The notes: generated by a model not told the origin, from the sequence alone. Positions 27,726 to 35,665 are shown, counted from the stretch's first letter. The stretch: DNA of 64,000 bases from Rhodanobacter spathiphylli B39 (GCF_000264295.1 NZ_AJXT01000012.1:1-64000), one strand, 5' to 3'. Numbers and translations: made by a program.

Positions 27726-27938
27726 TCACCGTTTCCACTGGAACACGTCTTCCACGCCCACGCCGAACACGCGGGCGATGCGGAACGCCAGCTCCAGCGA
27801 GGGCGCGTACTTGCCTGCCTCCAGCGCGATCACCGTCTGCCGGGTGATGCCGCAGGCATCGGCCAGCGCTTGCTGGGTCATCTCGTCATGCTCGAAGCGC
27901 AGCTTGCGGATCAGGTTGTCGATCGGCGTGCCGGTCAT
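27726..27938 (-). CDS. Small XRE/Cro-type transcriptional regulator
   Basis: A 70-residue helix-turn-helix protein with the HTH spanning TQQALADACGITRQTVIALEAGKY and ending APSLELAFRIARVFGVGVEDVF. It is typical of very small repressors that are nearly all DNA-binding domain. The start ATG at 27938 overlaps the stop of the upstream membrane protein gene by 4 bases (ATGA). The regulator probably binds the palindrome at 28300-28318 and controls this two-gene operon, which is inference. It resembles the regulator at 33120-33314. Confidence 0.9.
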   Translation of the reverse strand: MTGTPIDNLIRKLRFEHDEMTQQALADACGITRQTVIALEAGKYAPSLELAFRIARVFGVGVEDVFQWKR

Positions 27939-28282
27939 GCGCCGCGCCGGTCGTGCCAGCAGGTGATGCCCGTCACCGCGTACCCGAGCAGGCAGGATCC
28001 GGTCAGGCCGGCCATCAGCAGGCTGGATATCGCCAGCGGCCTTGCCCAGCCCGGATGACCCAGCGGCGAGAAGACGAACATCACCGCCAGCGCCAGCGCG
28101 AAGATCGACAGTCCTGCCCGCGCCCAGCCACTGGCGCGCGGCCCGATCTGGCGATCGCACTCGGCCTCCACGGTGTCGCGCCAGCGCTTGCGCAACACCT
28201 GCATCACCACCAGCCAGGCGACCACCAGCCGGCCGACGGACAGCGGGACCAGGACAAGGTAGCGCAAGGATCGAGGAGTCAT
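27935..28282 (-). CDS. Membrane protein paired with the XRE regulator
   Basis: A 115-residue protein with about three transmembrane helices (residues about 10-30, 57-77, 85-105) and no recognised family. The ATG at 28282 follows GTAGAGATGAC; another in-frame ATG at 28300 has no ribosome-binding site and lies inside the palindromic operator. It is translationally coupled to the XRE regulator. Small XRE repressor plus membrane protein operons often respond to envelope stress or quaternary signals, but the ligand is unknown. Confidence 0.75.
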   Translation of the reverse strand: MTPRSLRYLVLVPLSVGRLVVAWLVVMQVLRKRWRDTVEAECDRQIGPRASGWARAGLSIFALALAVMFVFSPLGHPGWARPLAISSLLMAGLTGSCLLGYAVTGITCWHDRRGA

Positions 28283-28299
28283 GTCATCTCTACAGGACA

Positions 28300-28318
28300 T
28301 AATGTAACTTATACATTA
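28300..28318. promoter_or_regulatory. Palindromic operator upstream of the XRE/membrane pair
   Basis: Perfect inverted repeat TAATGTA-n5-TACATTA, 19 bp, 17 bases before the ATG at 28282. It is AT-rich inside a GC-rich region. It is placed where a repressor would block the leftward promoter, so autoregulation by the XRE protein is likely. Confidence 0.65.
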
Positions 28319-28514
28319 CGTCATGCGTCGTCAGGAAGACCTTTCGCCTGGGTGTCGCGGTTCTCTCATCCCGTCGCGAGGAGCACTGCATCCGATATCG
28401 GAACGACTCCGTACCTACGGCGCTGCCAAGAGCGGCAACTGCATCAGCTCCGGCGCAACCGGTGAAGACCGGCATCCGGTTAAACTTTCCTTTCGAACGA
28501 TCCAAGGACCCGGC

Positions 28515-29117
28515 ATGAACGACCGCGCCAAGCACCCCGAAGTCACGCCCGAACAGGCCGAGGAGGCCGTGCGCACGCTGTTGCGCTGGGCTGGCGAAGA
28601 CCCGTCGCGCGAAGGCCTGCTCGACACGCCCAAGCGCGTGGTGAAGGCATATCGCGACTGGTTCAGCGGTTATGAGACCGATCCAGGCGAGTACCTGCGC
28701 CGCACTTTCAAGGAAGTGGCCGGCTACGACGAGATGGTGGTGTTGCGCGACATCGAGTTCGAGAGCCACTGCGAGCACCACATGGCGCCGATCATCGGCC
28801 GTGCCCACGTCGGCTACCTGCCGACCAATCGCGTGGTGGGGATCAGCAAGCTGGCCCGGGTAGTCGACGGTTACGCGCGGCGCTTCCAGGTGCAGGAAAA
28901 ACTCACTGCGGAAATCGCCCACTGCATCCAGGAAACCCTGCAGCCGGCCGGCGTGGCGGTGGTGATCGATGCCAGCCACGAATGCATGACCACCCGCGGC
29001 GTGCACAAGCGCGGCGTGTCGATGGTCACCAGCCAGATGCTGGGCACCTTCCGCGATGACGCCAGGACGCGCGCCGAGTTCCTGCAGTTCATCGGCATCC
29101 ACGGCGGCCACCGCTGA
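28515..29117 (+). CDS. folE: GTP cyclohydrolase I
   Basis: Converts GTP to 7,8-dihydroneopterin triphosphate, the first step of folate and tetrahydrobiopterin synthesis. 200 residues (E. coli 222). Zinc ligands are in [22 protein letters not shown] and [34 protein letters not shown] is the conserved core. All catalytic residues are visible. The ATG at 28515 follows CCAAGGACCCGGC. The preceding 200 bases contain a TTAAACT (-10-like) near 28479. An EF-hand gene overlaps the folE stop codon. Confidence 0.96.
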   Translation: MNDRAKHPEVTPEQAEEAVRTLLRWAGEDPSREGLLDTPKRVVKAYRDWFSGYETDPGEYLRRTFKEVAGYDEMVVLRDIEFESHCEHHMAPIIGRAHVGYLPTNRVVGISKLARVVDGYARRFQVQEKLTAEIAHCIQETLQPAGVAVVIDASHECMTTRGVHKRGVSMVTSQMLGTFRDDARTRAEFLQFIGIHGGHR

Positions 29118-29449
29118 ACATCCGGATCATCGCTGCCGCCGCGGTTCTGCTGCTGGCCTCCACGGCGACCCATGCCCAGCAAAGCCGCCAGGCGTACCTG
29201 CAACGCTTCGACGACAACGGCGACGGCCGGGTCAGCGCGGCGGAATACGTGGCCTACATGAGCCAGGGTTTTCGCAACATGGACAGCAACGGCGACGGCA
29301 TCATCGAAACCGATGAACTGCCCGGTGGCCGCGGCCAGCCGATCACGCTGCAGGAAAACCGCGACAACCTGCGCCGCCAGTTCCACAAGCTGGACCGCAA
29401 CCGCGACGGCTACCTCGACGCCCGCGAACTGACCGCGCCACCCGGCTGA
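29114..29449 (+). CDS. Secreted EF-hand calcium-binding protein with an apparent CTG start
   Basis: A 111-residue EF-hand protein. Three calcium-binding loops are seen: [24 protein letters not shown] and [12 protein letters not shown]. Reading back in frame gives a clean signal peptide ([21 protein letters not shown], cleavage before Q), but the frame has no ATG, GTG or TTG before a stop; the only NTG is CTG at 29114, overlapping the folE stop as CTGA, just where an ATGA overlap would be. A GTG at 29249 would remove the signal and the first EF-hand. So the start is CTG (or ATC at 29120), coupled to folE. A sequencing error is possible. Confidence 0.75.
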   Translation: MNIRIIAAAAVLLLASTATHAQQSRQAYLQRFDDNGDGRVSAAEYVAYMSQGFRNMDSNGDGIIETDELPGGRGQPITLQENRDNLRRQFHKLDRNRDGYLDARELTAPPG

Positions 29450-29493
29450 CCCCTTGCCGGAAGAGACGCGCTTCGCGGCGCGAGATCAAAAGC

Positions 29494-29620
29494 CAACCCC
29501 CTCCCAACCTCCCCCTGCACGCAGGGGGAGGAGCATGGCGTCGCCATGCTTCCCCCTCCCCGCTTGCGAGCGAAGGAAGTCCCTGTGGGACAGGGGGAGG
29601 GCCGGGGAGGGCCGGGCTCA
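29494..29620. repeat. C-rich/G-rich palindromic repeat block, third copy
   Basis: The gap after the EF-hand gene holds stacked palindromes: cctccccctgc-ac-gcagggggagg (29508-29518 with 29521-29531), agcatggc-gtc-gccatgct (29532-29539 with 29543-29550), and cccctcccc facing gggggaggg (29553-29561 with 29593-29601). It belongs with the blocks at 1428 and 19699. It lies between two convergent transcription units (EF-hand rightward, ABC permease leftward). Confidence 0.6.
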
Positions 29621-30823
29621 GGCCGAGATCGCCAGCTTCTCGGAGCGATACAACTGGGCGGTCACCAGCACCGCCACCAGCGCCGCCGCCAGACTGCCGG
29701 CCAGGCACAGGCCGATCTGTTCGCCGGTGACGCCATCGCCGCGCAGCAACTGCATGATGCCGAGGTTCTGGCCCAGCAACGGGATCGCGTACATCCACGC
29801 CTGCGCCTTGATCGGCATGAACGACAGCAGCGCACTGGGGATGATCGGCACCAGCATCAGCAGCGAGATGTAGGTCTGCGCCTCGCGATAGCTCTTGGCA
29901 AACGCAGCCACCAGCGACTGCAGCGCGGACAGCAGCAGCACCAGCGGCAGCATCAGCAGCAGCACGTAGGTGGCGAAGTGCAGGCCAAGGTCGAGCTCCA
30001 TGCCGATCTTCTCGGCGGGGATGAAGCGGCCGACCACCGCGAAGCCCAGCAAGGTGATCAGCAGGCTCGCGGTGGAGAACGCGCAGATCGCCGCCAGCTT
30101 GCCGCAGAGGATTTTCCAGCGCGCCACCGGGTTGGCGAACAGCGGCTCCAGCGATTGCCGCTCGCGCTCGCCCGCGGTGAGGTCGATCGCCAGGTACATG
30201 CCGCCCATGAAGATGGTGATCACGAAGAAATACGGCAGCATCGCGAACATCAGCACCGCGCGCGACTGCGGCGTGGCCTGGTCGCGCCTGGCGACCTGCA
30301 GCGGCCACGCGGTGCCGGGCGACAGCCCGCGCGCGACCAGTCGCATCGCCCCCTGTTGCCGGGCATAGTTCTCGACCAGGTCGCTGACCCGCTCCACCGA
30401 AGTGTTCGCGTCACGCCGCGAGGAGTCGTAGAACAGCTCCACCTGCACCGGCTCGCCCTTGCGCCAGGCCTTGCCGTAGTCGGGGGCGATGCGCAGGACC
30501 ACGTCGGCATCCTGCTTGCGCACGGTCTGCGCGGGATCGGCCACCGCCGCGCCCGGCACCACGCCGCCGGCCTTCAGCGCATCGATCAGGTTGGGCGCGT
30601 ACGCGGCGCCCAGCACCGGCACCGGCAGCGGCTTCTCGGCCTTGTCCAGTTCGCGGTTGAGGGTGACGTTGATCAGCATCACGAACAGCAGCGGGCCCAG
30701 CAGCGGGCCGGTGAGGAAGGCGCTCATCAGGGTGCGGCGGTCGCGCAGGTTTTCCTTCACCTCCTTCAGGAACACGGTGAGGAACGCGCCGCCGCGGCGG
30801 ATTTTCGCGGACATGTCGTTCAT
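29618..30823 (-). CDS. ABC transporter permease, NatB type
   Basis: A 401-residue ABC-2-type permease. One transmembrane helix near residues 38-58 is followed by a large extracytoplasmic domain (about 60-200), then five helices from about 205 to the end; the stretch AGERERQSLEPLFANPVARWKILCGKL is typical of NatB/YhaP-type exporters. It pairs with the ATPase encoded just upstream (4-base ATGA overlap at 30820). NatAB exports Na+ and some drugs in Bacillus; substrate here is unknown. Last gene of the leftward operon from 35313. Confidence 0.87.
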   Translation of the reverse strand: MNDMSAKIRRGGAFLTVFLKEVKENLRDRRTLMSAFLTGPLLGPLLFVMLINVTLNRELDKAEKPLPVPVLGAAYAPNLIDALKAGGVVPGAAVADPAQTVRKQDADVVLRIAPDYGKAWRKGEPVQVELFYDSSRRDANTSVERVSDLVENYARQQGAMRLVARGLSPGTAWPLQVARRDQATPQSRAVLMFAMLPYFFVITIFMGGMYLAIDLTAGERERQSLEPLFANPVARWKILCGKLAAICAFSTASLLITLLGFAVVGRFIPAEKIGMELDLGLHFATYVLLLMLPLVLLLSALQSLVAAFAKSYREAQTYISLLMLVPIIPSALLSFMPIKAQAWMYAIPLLGQNLGIMQLLRGDGVTGEQIGLCLAGSLAAALVAVLVTAQLYRSEKLAISA

Positions 30824-31554
30824 GCGGCGAGGCCCTCTTCGCTGCCGATGATCTTCACGAAGGCATCCTCCAGGTTGTTCTCGCCGGTCTGGGCGCGCAG
30901 CGCGTCCGGCGTCTCGTCGGCCACCACGCGGCCGTGTGCGATCACCACGATGCGGTCACACAAGGCGCCCACCTCCTGCATGATGTGGCTGGAAAACAGC
31001 ACGCAACGCCCCTCCTCCTTCAGCCGCGTCATGAACTGGCGCAGCGCGCGGGTTGCCATCACGTCGAGGCCGTTGGTCGGTTCGTCGAGGATCACGTTGC
31101 GCGGGTCGTGCACCAGCGCGCGGGCGATCGCGGTCTTCACCCGCTGCCCCTGCGAGAAACCCTCGGTGCGGCGGTCGGCGATGTCGCCCATCTCCAGCGC
31201 CTTGACCAGCGCTTCGCGCCGGCTCGCCAGCAGTTCTTCGGGCAGACCGTGCAGGCGTCCGAAGTAGTCGATGTTCTCGCGCGCGCTGAGCCGCTTGTAC
31301 AGCCCGCGCGCATCCGGCAGCACGCCGAGCTGGCGACGCACGGCCAGCGGATCGGCCGCCGCATCGATGCCATCGACCAGCACCTGGCCACGATCCGGCG
31401 CCATCAGCGTGTACAGCATGCGCAGCGTGGTGGTCTTGCCGGCACCGTTGGGGCCGAGCAGGCCGGTGATCTCGCCGTCGCGGGCCGTGAAGCTGACGCC
31501 GTCGACGGCCTTCACCGCGCCGAACGCCTTGTGCAAATCCCTTACCTCGATCAT
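30820..31554 (-). CDS. ABC transporter ATP-binding protein, NatA type
   Basis: A 244-residue ABC ATPase. Walker A LLGPNGAGKTTTLRML near residue 38, signature FSQGQRVKTAIARALVHDP (LSGGQ variant FSQGQ), Walker B NVILDEPTNGLD and the switch His in LFSSHIMQEV are intact. DPLAVRRQLGVLPDARGLYKRLSARENI matches NatA-type exporters. The ATG at 31554 overlaps the upstream peptidase stop by 4 bases; its own stop overlaps the permease start by 4 bases, so the three are translationally coupled. Confidence 0.92.
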   Translation of the reverse strand: MIEVRDLHKAFGAVKAVDGVSFTARDGEITGLLGPNGAGKTTTLRMLYTLMAPDRGQVLVDGIDAAADPLAVRRQLGVLPDARGLYKRLSARENIDYFGRLHGLPEELLASRREALVKALEMGDIADRRTEGFSQGQRVKTAIARALVHDPRNVILDEPTNGLDVMATRALRQFMTRLKEEGRCVLFSSHIMQEVGALCDRIVVIAHGRVVADETPDALRAQTGENNLEDAFVKIIGSEEGLAA

Positions 31555-33116
31555 GGGGTCGCTCCGTTGAAGTCGATGAAGATCGGCGTCGGCTGCAACC
31601 GGTCCAGGCAACCCGCGTCCAGCGTCTTCGGGTCGAGCTTCTCGATGAAATGCTGGATCAGCTGCGGCGTGCAGCCGGTCGCCATGACACTGTGCGCCTG
31701 GCCCTTGAGGGTCAGCACCCGTGCGTTCGGCAGGCCCTTGGCCACTTCCTCGGCGTAGCGCGGCGGGGTCACCGGGTCGTACTGGCCGGCAAGCAGCAGC
31801 ACCGGCTTGTCGGTTTTCAGCGGAGCATGGAAGTCGGCCGGGCGCGTGCCTTTCGGCCACACCGAACACACCGCCTTCAGCGCGTCGACCATGCGCGTGC
31901 CGAGGATGGTCTGCGCATCCTGCGGGCGCACGGCCAGCAGGTCGGCGTCCTCGCTGCAGATCACCGAATACTGCATGCCGCTGCCCATCAGCTCGGACAG
32001 TTCGCCGGACAGCAGCTTGGCCTGGCCCAGCAGCGGACCCACGTCACCATGCGCCGCCGCGTCGATCGACAGCGGCAGCAGCGCGGCGGTGGCCGGCGTG
32101 TACGCGAACATGCGCACCACGCTGGCCAGCGAGTCCTCGTCCAGCATCTGCTTCACCGTCTGGTAGTTCTGCGGGTCGCGAAAACTGACCTGGTGCGGAT
32201 TGGCCCGCAGCGCATCACGCAGCTGGTACAGGGTCTGGTCCGGATCGCCGAACTGTTTCTTGCAGGCCGGCTCGGCGGTGCAGCGGGCGAACTGCGCCTT
32301 CAGCGCGTCGTCCAGGTTGCGGGCGAAGTCCTCGCCCAGGGCCAGCGAATTCGGCACGGCACTGTCCAGCACCACGCTGCGCACCGACTGCGGGAAACGC
32401 ATCAGGTACTGCTGCGCCATCCGCGTGCCGTACGACACGCCGATCAGGTCGAACTGCGGCGAACCGATGGCCTTGCGCACGTCCTCCAGGTCCTGCGCCG
32501 CGATCGTGGTGGTGTAGTAGCGCGGATCGGCGCGACCGGCCAGCAGCTTGAGGCACTGCGCCGCCGCTGCGCGCAGCTTGTCGGCGTCGAAGGTGCTGTC
32601 GTCCGGCGGGCTCGTGGCGGCGGATTCCTTGCAGCTGAGCGCATTGGAACCACCGGTGCCACGCTGGTCGAGCAGCAGCACGTGGCGATGGGCCAGCAGC
32701 GGCTTCAGCACCGTCGCCACCTGGGCCGCCGAATCGGTGGCCGCCTGTCCCGGGCCACCGGCAAGAAAGGCCAGCATGTCGGGACTGGCCACCTGCGCCC
32801 GCGAACGCAGCACCGCCAGCTTCAGCTCGATCGTGCGGCTGTGCGGATCGGCCCGGTTTTCCGGCACGGGGAAGTCCGTGCACCAGGCCGCCGTGCTCAG
32901 GCCGCTGTTCGGCGCGGCAAGCTCGCATGCGGTCAGGGTCAGGCTGCCGAGTTTCCAGGTGGCGGCCGGCGCGGGTGCAACGGCCGCAGTCGAGGCCGAA
33001 GCCGGTGCCGGTGGCGTCGGTTCCTTCTCACGATGATGGGCGACGCGGTTGGCCGAGATGATCGCCACCGCGACGGCGACCACCACGCCCATGCGTTTTC
33101 CGGGTTTCATGCTCAC
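31551..33116 (-). CDS. Secreted alpha/beta-hydrolase peptidase (TAP-like C-terminal domain)
   Basis: A 521-residue serine hydrolase of the tripeptidyl/prolyl aminopeptidase-like family. The N-terminal hydrophobic segment (MGVVVAVAVAIISANRVAHH) is a signal or membrane anchor, followed by a Pro/Ala-rich linker. The catalytic triad is visible: GVSYGTRMAQQYL (nucleophile Ser), GQYDPVTP (Asp) and GQAHSVMATGC (His); the TAP C-terminal domain holds the last two. The GTG at 33116 is used because GGGGAG sits 6 bases before it; an in-frame ATG lies at 33110. It is 3 bases from the XRE regulator and coupled to the ABC genes, suggesting that it acts on an exported or periplasmic peptide. Confidence 0.85.
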   Translation of the reverse strand: MSMKPGKRMGVVVAVAVAIISANRVAHHREKEPTPPAPASASTAAVAPAPAATWKLGSLTLTACELAAPNSGLSTAAWCTDFPVPENRADPHSRTIELKLAVLRSRAQVASPDMLAFLAGGPGQAATDSAAQVATVLKPLLAHRHVLLLDQRGTGGSNALSCKESAATSPPDDSTFDADKLRAAAAQCLKLLAGRADPRYYTTTIAAQDLEDVRKAIGSPQFDLIGVSYGTRMAQQYLMRFPQSVRSVVLDSAVPNSLALGEDFARNLDDALKAQFARCTAEPACKKQFGDPDQTLYQLRDALRANPHQVSFRDPQNYQTVKQMLDEDSLASVVRMFAYTPATAALLPLSIDAAAHGDVGPLLGQAKLLSGELSELMGSGMQYSVICSEDADLLAVRPQDAQTILGTRMVDALKAVCSVWPKGTRPADFHAPLKTDKPVLLLAGQYDPVTPPRYAEEVAKGLPNARVLTLKGQAHSVMATGCTPQLIQHFIEKLDPKTLDAGCLDRLQPTPIFIDFNGATP

Positions 33117-33119
33117 GTG

Positions 33120-33314
33120 TCACTCCCCAGGTTCAAAAATGGATTCGATCGTTTGCCCGAACAGACGGGCAATCTTGAAGGCCAGCGGCAAACTCGGATC
33201 GTACTTGCCGGTTTCTATGGCGTTGACGGTTTGCCGCGAAACATCCAGCCGCTCGGCCAGGTCGGCCTGCGACCAGGCCTGCGCGCCGCGCAGTTCACGC
33301 ACATGGTTATTCAT
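33120..33314 (-). CDS. XRE/Cro-type repressor of the hydrolase-ABC operon
   Basis: A 64-residue HTH protein: helix-turn-helix in SQADLAERLDVSRQTVNAIETGKY, then DPSLPLAFKIARLFGQTIESIF. It has no sensor domain. The ATG at 33314 overlaps the end of the membrane protein gene by 8 bases. It probably represses the operon it is in, through the two 7-4-7 inverted repeats at 35336-35353 and 35383-35400, by inference from position. It is related to the regulator at 27726. Confidence 0.9.
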   Translation of the reverse strand: MNNHVRELRGAQAWSQADLAERLDVSRQTVNAIETGKYDPSLPLAFKIARLFGQTIESIFEPGE

Positions 33315-33717
33315 GACTGCGGTAGCGCCACAGCACCACCAGCTTGGCGATGCCGAAGCTGGCGAACAGGCACGGCATCACCCAGATGGCGACCGCCTGC
33401 CCCGACACCGTCCAGCCCGCGTTGGCGCCCATCAGCAGGCCGAAGCTGAAGAAGCCGAAGCCGGTGGCCATGGCGGAGATCGCAAACGCCTCCAGGTCGA
33501 TGCGCCGCTCCAGTTCGTCCTGGTCGCGGACCACGCGAACCATCGCGCGAATGGCCAGCAGGATGGGCAACAGGGGCAGCAGGGCCAGCACGACGCGCCC
33601 GGCCACGCTGTCGACCCGCGCCGATGCCAGCGCCGAAAGGAGGATCAGCACGACATACGCAGCCATGGCCGGCAGGAATTCGCGCAGGTAGCGCTTGTGC
33701 ACTTCACGCATGGCCAT
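33307..33717 (-). CDS. Four-helix membrane protein of the XRE-regulated operon
   Basis: A 136-residue inner-membrane protein with four transmembrane helices (about 14-36, 42-62, 80-98, 110-130). Between helices 2 and 3 is RDQDELERRIDLEAFAI, an acidic/basic cytoplasmic loop that is repeated almost unchanged in the neighbouring gene (RESDELEQRMHLVALGV), so the two are paralogues. The family is unrecognised; membrane proteins paired with small XRE regulators may sense or respond to membrane state. Confidence 0.75.
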   Translation of the reverse strand: MAMREVHKRYLREFLPAMAAYVVLILLSALASARVDSVAGRVVLALLPLLPILLAIRAMVRVVRDQDELERRIDLEAFAISAMATGFGFFSFGLLMGANAGWTVSGQAVAIWVMPCLFASFGIAKLVVLWRYRSHE

Positions 33718-33760
33718 CAGTCATGTCTCCCGGTTGATGGTGTCCCCGACGACACGGGAT

Positions 33761-34378
33761 TCATCGTTGCGCCCTGTCGTCTGCCAGGGCCGCCTTCCGC
33801 TGGCGGCGAACCAGCTGCAGTCCTGCAAAAACGATGAATGCCGCCGCCATTCCCGCGAACACGCCCCACAACTGATCGTCGTTCTTCACGTAGGCAAAGA
33901 CGGCCACCGCCGCCATCAGCACGGCAACCAGCAAGGCACGCACGTAAGCGGGAATCCCGGCATCGCCGGCGCAGGCAAACATGTCGCCGCCGTAGCGCCT
34001 GACCAGCAGCGACCGCGTGATCCCGTAGCCGGCCAGCATCACCGGGAACACCCAGATCAGGATCGATCCATCGATGGCGAGCACGTGTGCCGCCGCCAGG
34101 AAGCCTCCGATCAGACTGAGCGCCGCCGTCAGCATCGTGGCCACGCCCAGCGCGACCAGATGCATGCGCTGCTCCAGTTCATCGCTTTCGCGGATGCGGC
34201 GGGCCATCAGCGCGAACAGATAGAACATCGGCAGCACCGGCGCCAACGCCAGCAAGCCCTTGGCGGCCCAGCCCTCCACCGAGCGCGCCAGCGGCCACAC
34301 CAGCAACAGCAACGCGACGTAGGCGCTCATGCTGAGCAGGGTCTGCCACTGGTAGCTCTTGTTCGAAAGGCGAGTCAT
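33761..34378 (-). CDS. Six-helix membrane protein, paralogue of the neighbouring four-helix protein
   Basis: A 205-residue protein with about six transmembrane helices; the first four align with the four-helix protein encoded at 33307-33717, including RESDELEQRMHL between helices 2 and 3, and two more helices follow (about 145-165 and 172-192). The ATG at 34378 is chosen over the in-frame TTG at 34390. It is 8 bases downstream of the hydrolase gene and 43 bases before the next gene. No function is known. Confidence 0.75.
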   Translation of the reverse strand: MTRLSNKSYQWQTLLSMSAYVALLLLVWPLARSVEGWAAKGLLALAPVLPMFYLFALMARRIRESDELEQRMHLVALGVATMLTAALSLIGGFLAAAHVLAIDGSILIWVFPVMLAGYGITRSLLVRRYGGDMFACAGDAGIPAYVRALLVAVLMAAVAVFAYVKNDDQLWGVFAGMAAAFIVFAGLQLVRRQRKAALADDRAQR

Positions 34379-34386
34379 CGAAGGCC

Positions 34387-35313
34387 TCAAAGCGACTGCA
34401 GGAAAGCGCCCAGCGCCTGCTGGAACCTGGCCGGCTGGTCGAGCATCACGAAATGCCGCGACGGCGAGATCGAGACCACCTTCGCCTTCGGCGCATCGGC
34501 CAGCAGCGACTGGTAGTACGCCGTCTTCTGCGCCTCGCTCATCATCATCGGCGGCTGGCTGAAATCCGGGGCGTTGTATGGCGAGATCTCCAGGATCGGC
34601 ACGTTCGCATTCTTCAGCGCCGCACGTCCGTCGAACGCGAGATCCTCGGCCATGTACTGCGCACTGGCCTTGATGTCGCTGCGCGCATTCATCGGCGCGT
34701 AGCGCGCGGCCAGCTGCGGATCGATCACGCCGATCTTCTGCATGTAGCCCAGTGACTGCGCCTGGAACTGCTCCGGCGTGGCCGCCGACATCTGCTGCTG
34801 CATCTGCGCCGCCATCGCCTTGCGCTGCTCCGCGCCCACCCGCTCCATGCCGGGGAAAATCGGCAGGCCGTCCACCGCCACCACACCCGAGATCAGTTCG
34901 GGATGCTCGCCGGCAAAACGCAGCGCCAGCGTGCCGCCCAGGCTGTGGCCCACCAGCACCGGCCGGTCGATCTTCCGCTGCTCGATCAACTGCTCCAGCG
35001 ACGCATCCGCCCGATCGAACAGTTCGCCGCCATCAGCGGGCGCCGGCATGCCATCGAAACCCGCCAGCGTCACCGCGTACACCACATGGTCCTTCTGCAG
35101 CTGCTCGATCGTCCGCTGCCACACCCACGGCCCGCCCTGCAGCCCGGGAATCAGGATCACCGCACGACCGTGGTCGCCATGACGCTCGACTTTCAGGGTA
35201 CCCACGGCGTTGGTGGCCGACCCCTCATCGTGGGCGAGCGCGGCAGCGCCATTGCCCCACACCAGGCCAGTTCCCAGCAGCAAACATGACGCACGGCGAA
35301 ACCACTTGTTCAT
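34387..35313 (-). CDS. Secreted alpha/beta hydrolase
   Basis: A 308-residue alpha/beta hydrolase with an N-terminal signal peptide (about 27 residues, ending AALAHD). Seen: oxyanion region VILIPGLQGGPWVWQRTIEQL, nucleophile elbow VLVGHSLGGTLALRFA, and C-terminal His in SPSRHFVMLDQPARF. The substrate is unknown. The ATG at 35313 follows ACAGGGAGATTCTTC. First gene of the seven-gene leftward operon; its upstream region carries two matching operators. Confidence 0.85.
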   Translation of the reverse strand: MNKWFRRASCLLLGTGLVWGNGAAALAHDEGSATNAVGTLKVERHGDHGRAVILIPGLQGGPWVWQRTIEQLQKDHVVYAVTLAGFDGMPAPADGGELFDRADASLEQLIEQRKIDRPVLVGHSLGGTLALRFAGEHPELISGVVAVDGLPIFPGMERVGAEQRKAMAAQMQQQMSAATPEQFQAQSLGYMQKIGVIDPQLAARYAPMNARSDIKASAQYMAEDLAFDGRAALKNANVPILEISPYNAPDFSQPPMMMSEAQKTAYYQSLLADAPKAKVVSISPSRHFVMLDQPARFQQALGAFLQSL

Positions 35314-35335
35314 GAAGAATCTCCCTGTTCAATGA

Positions 35336-35353
35336 TGTCAAGCAAACTTGACA
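35336..35353. promoter_or_regulatory. Operator O1 of the hydrolase-XRE-ABC operon
   Basis: Perfect inverted repeat TGTCAAG-CAAA-CTTGACA (7-4-7). On the minus strand it covers the predicted transcription start (about 35352) of the operon beginning at 35313. A near-identical copy, O2, is 47 bp upstream. Confidence 0.7.
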
Positions 35354-35358
35354 AACAC

Positions 35359-35388
35359 AGATTAGCGACGGTCCACGCTCGTTGTCAA
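35359..35388 (-). promoter_or_regulatory. Predicted sigma-70 promoter of the leftward operon
   Basis: On the minus strand, a perfect -35 TTGACA (35388-35383) and a weak -10 TAATCT (35364-35359), 18 bp apart. The -35 lies in operator O2, and O1 covers the start point. Confidence 0.5.
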
Positions 35389-35400
35389 GCGAGCTTTACA
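35383..35400. promoter_or_regulatory. Operator O2 of the hydrolase-XRE-ABC operon
   Basis: TGTCAAG-CGAG-CTTTACA: same 7-4-7 geometry as O1 with one mismatch between arms. It includes the -35 hexamer of the leftward promoter. Confidence 0.65.
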
Positions 35401-35494
35401 TCGGCGCACAACATGAGGCTCGCTGTCCGGAGCGGTGAAATCGAAGTGACGAAGGCATTCGGATTAAGTGACGGACTTCGCAGTTTTGGTGTCA

Positions 35495-35522
35495 CAAATT
35501 GTCAGGGAACACTGACAATTTG
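35495..35522. promoter_or_regulatory. Long perfect palindrome upstream of the fimbrial operon
   Basis: Inverted repeat CAAATTGTCAG-GGAACA-CTGACAATTTG, 11-bp perfect arms and a 6-bp spacer, in the 352-base gap between divergent operons. The TTGTCA/TGACAA core resembles half of the O1/O2 operators. It may be a regulator site for the fimbrial operon or a shared site; no clear promoter for the rightward operon was found beside it. Confidence 0.5.
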
Positions 35523-35665
35523 CGCGGAATCCGCATCAGGACTGGATTCTTCGCCAGCGCCAGCGGTTACCGACGGGGAACGTAACCGTTTACACAATGA
35601 ACATGGCATGCTCATTGCTTAAGCCACTCACGAAATCACTTTCCACCGATCCGGAGACACTCGTC

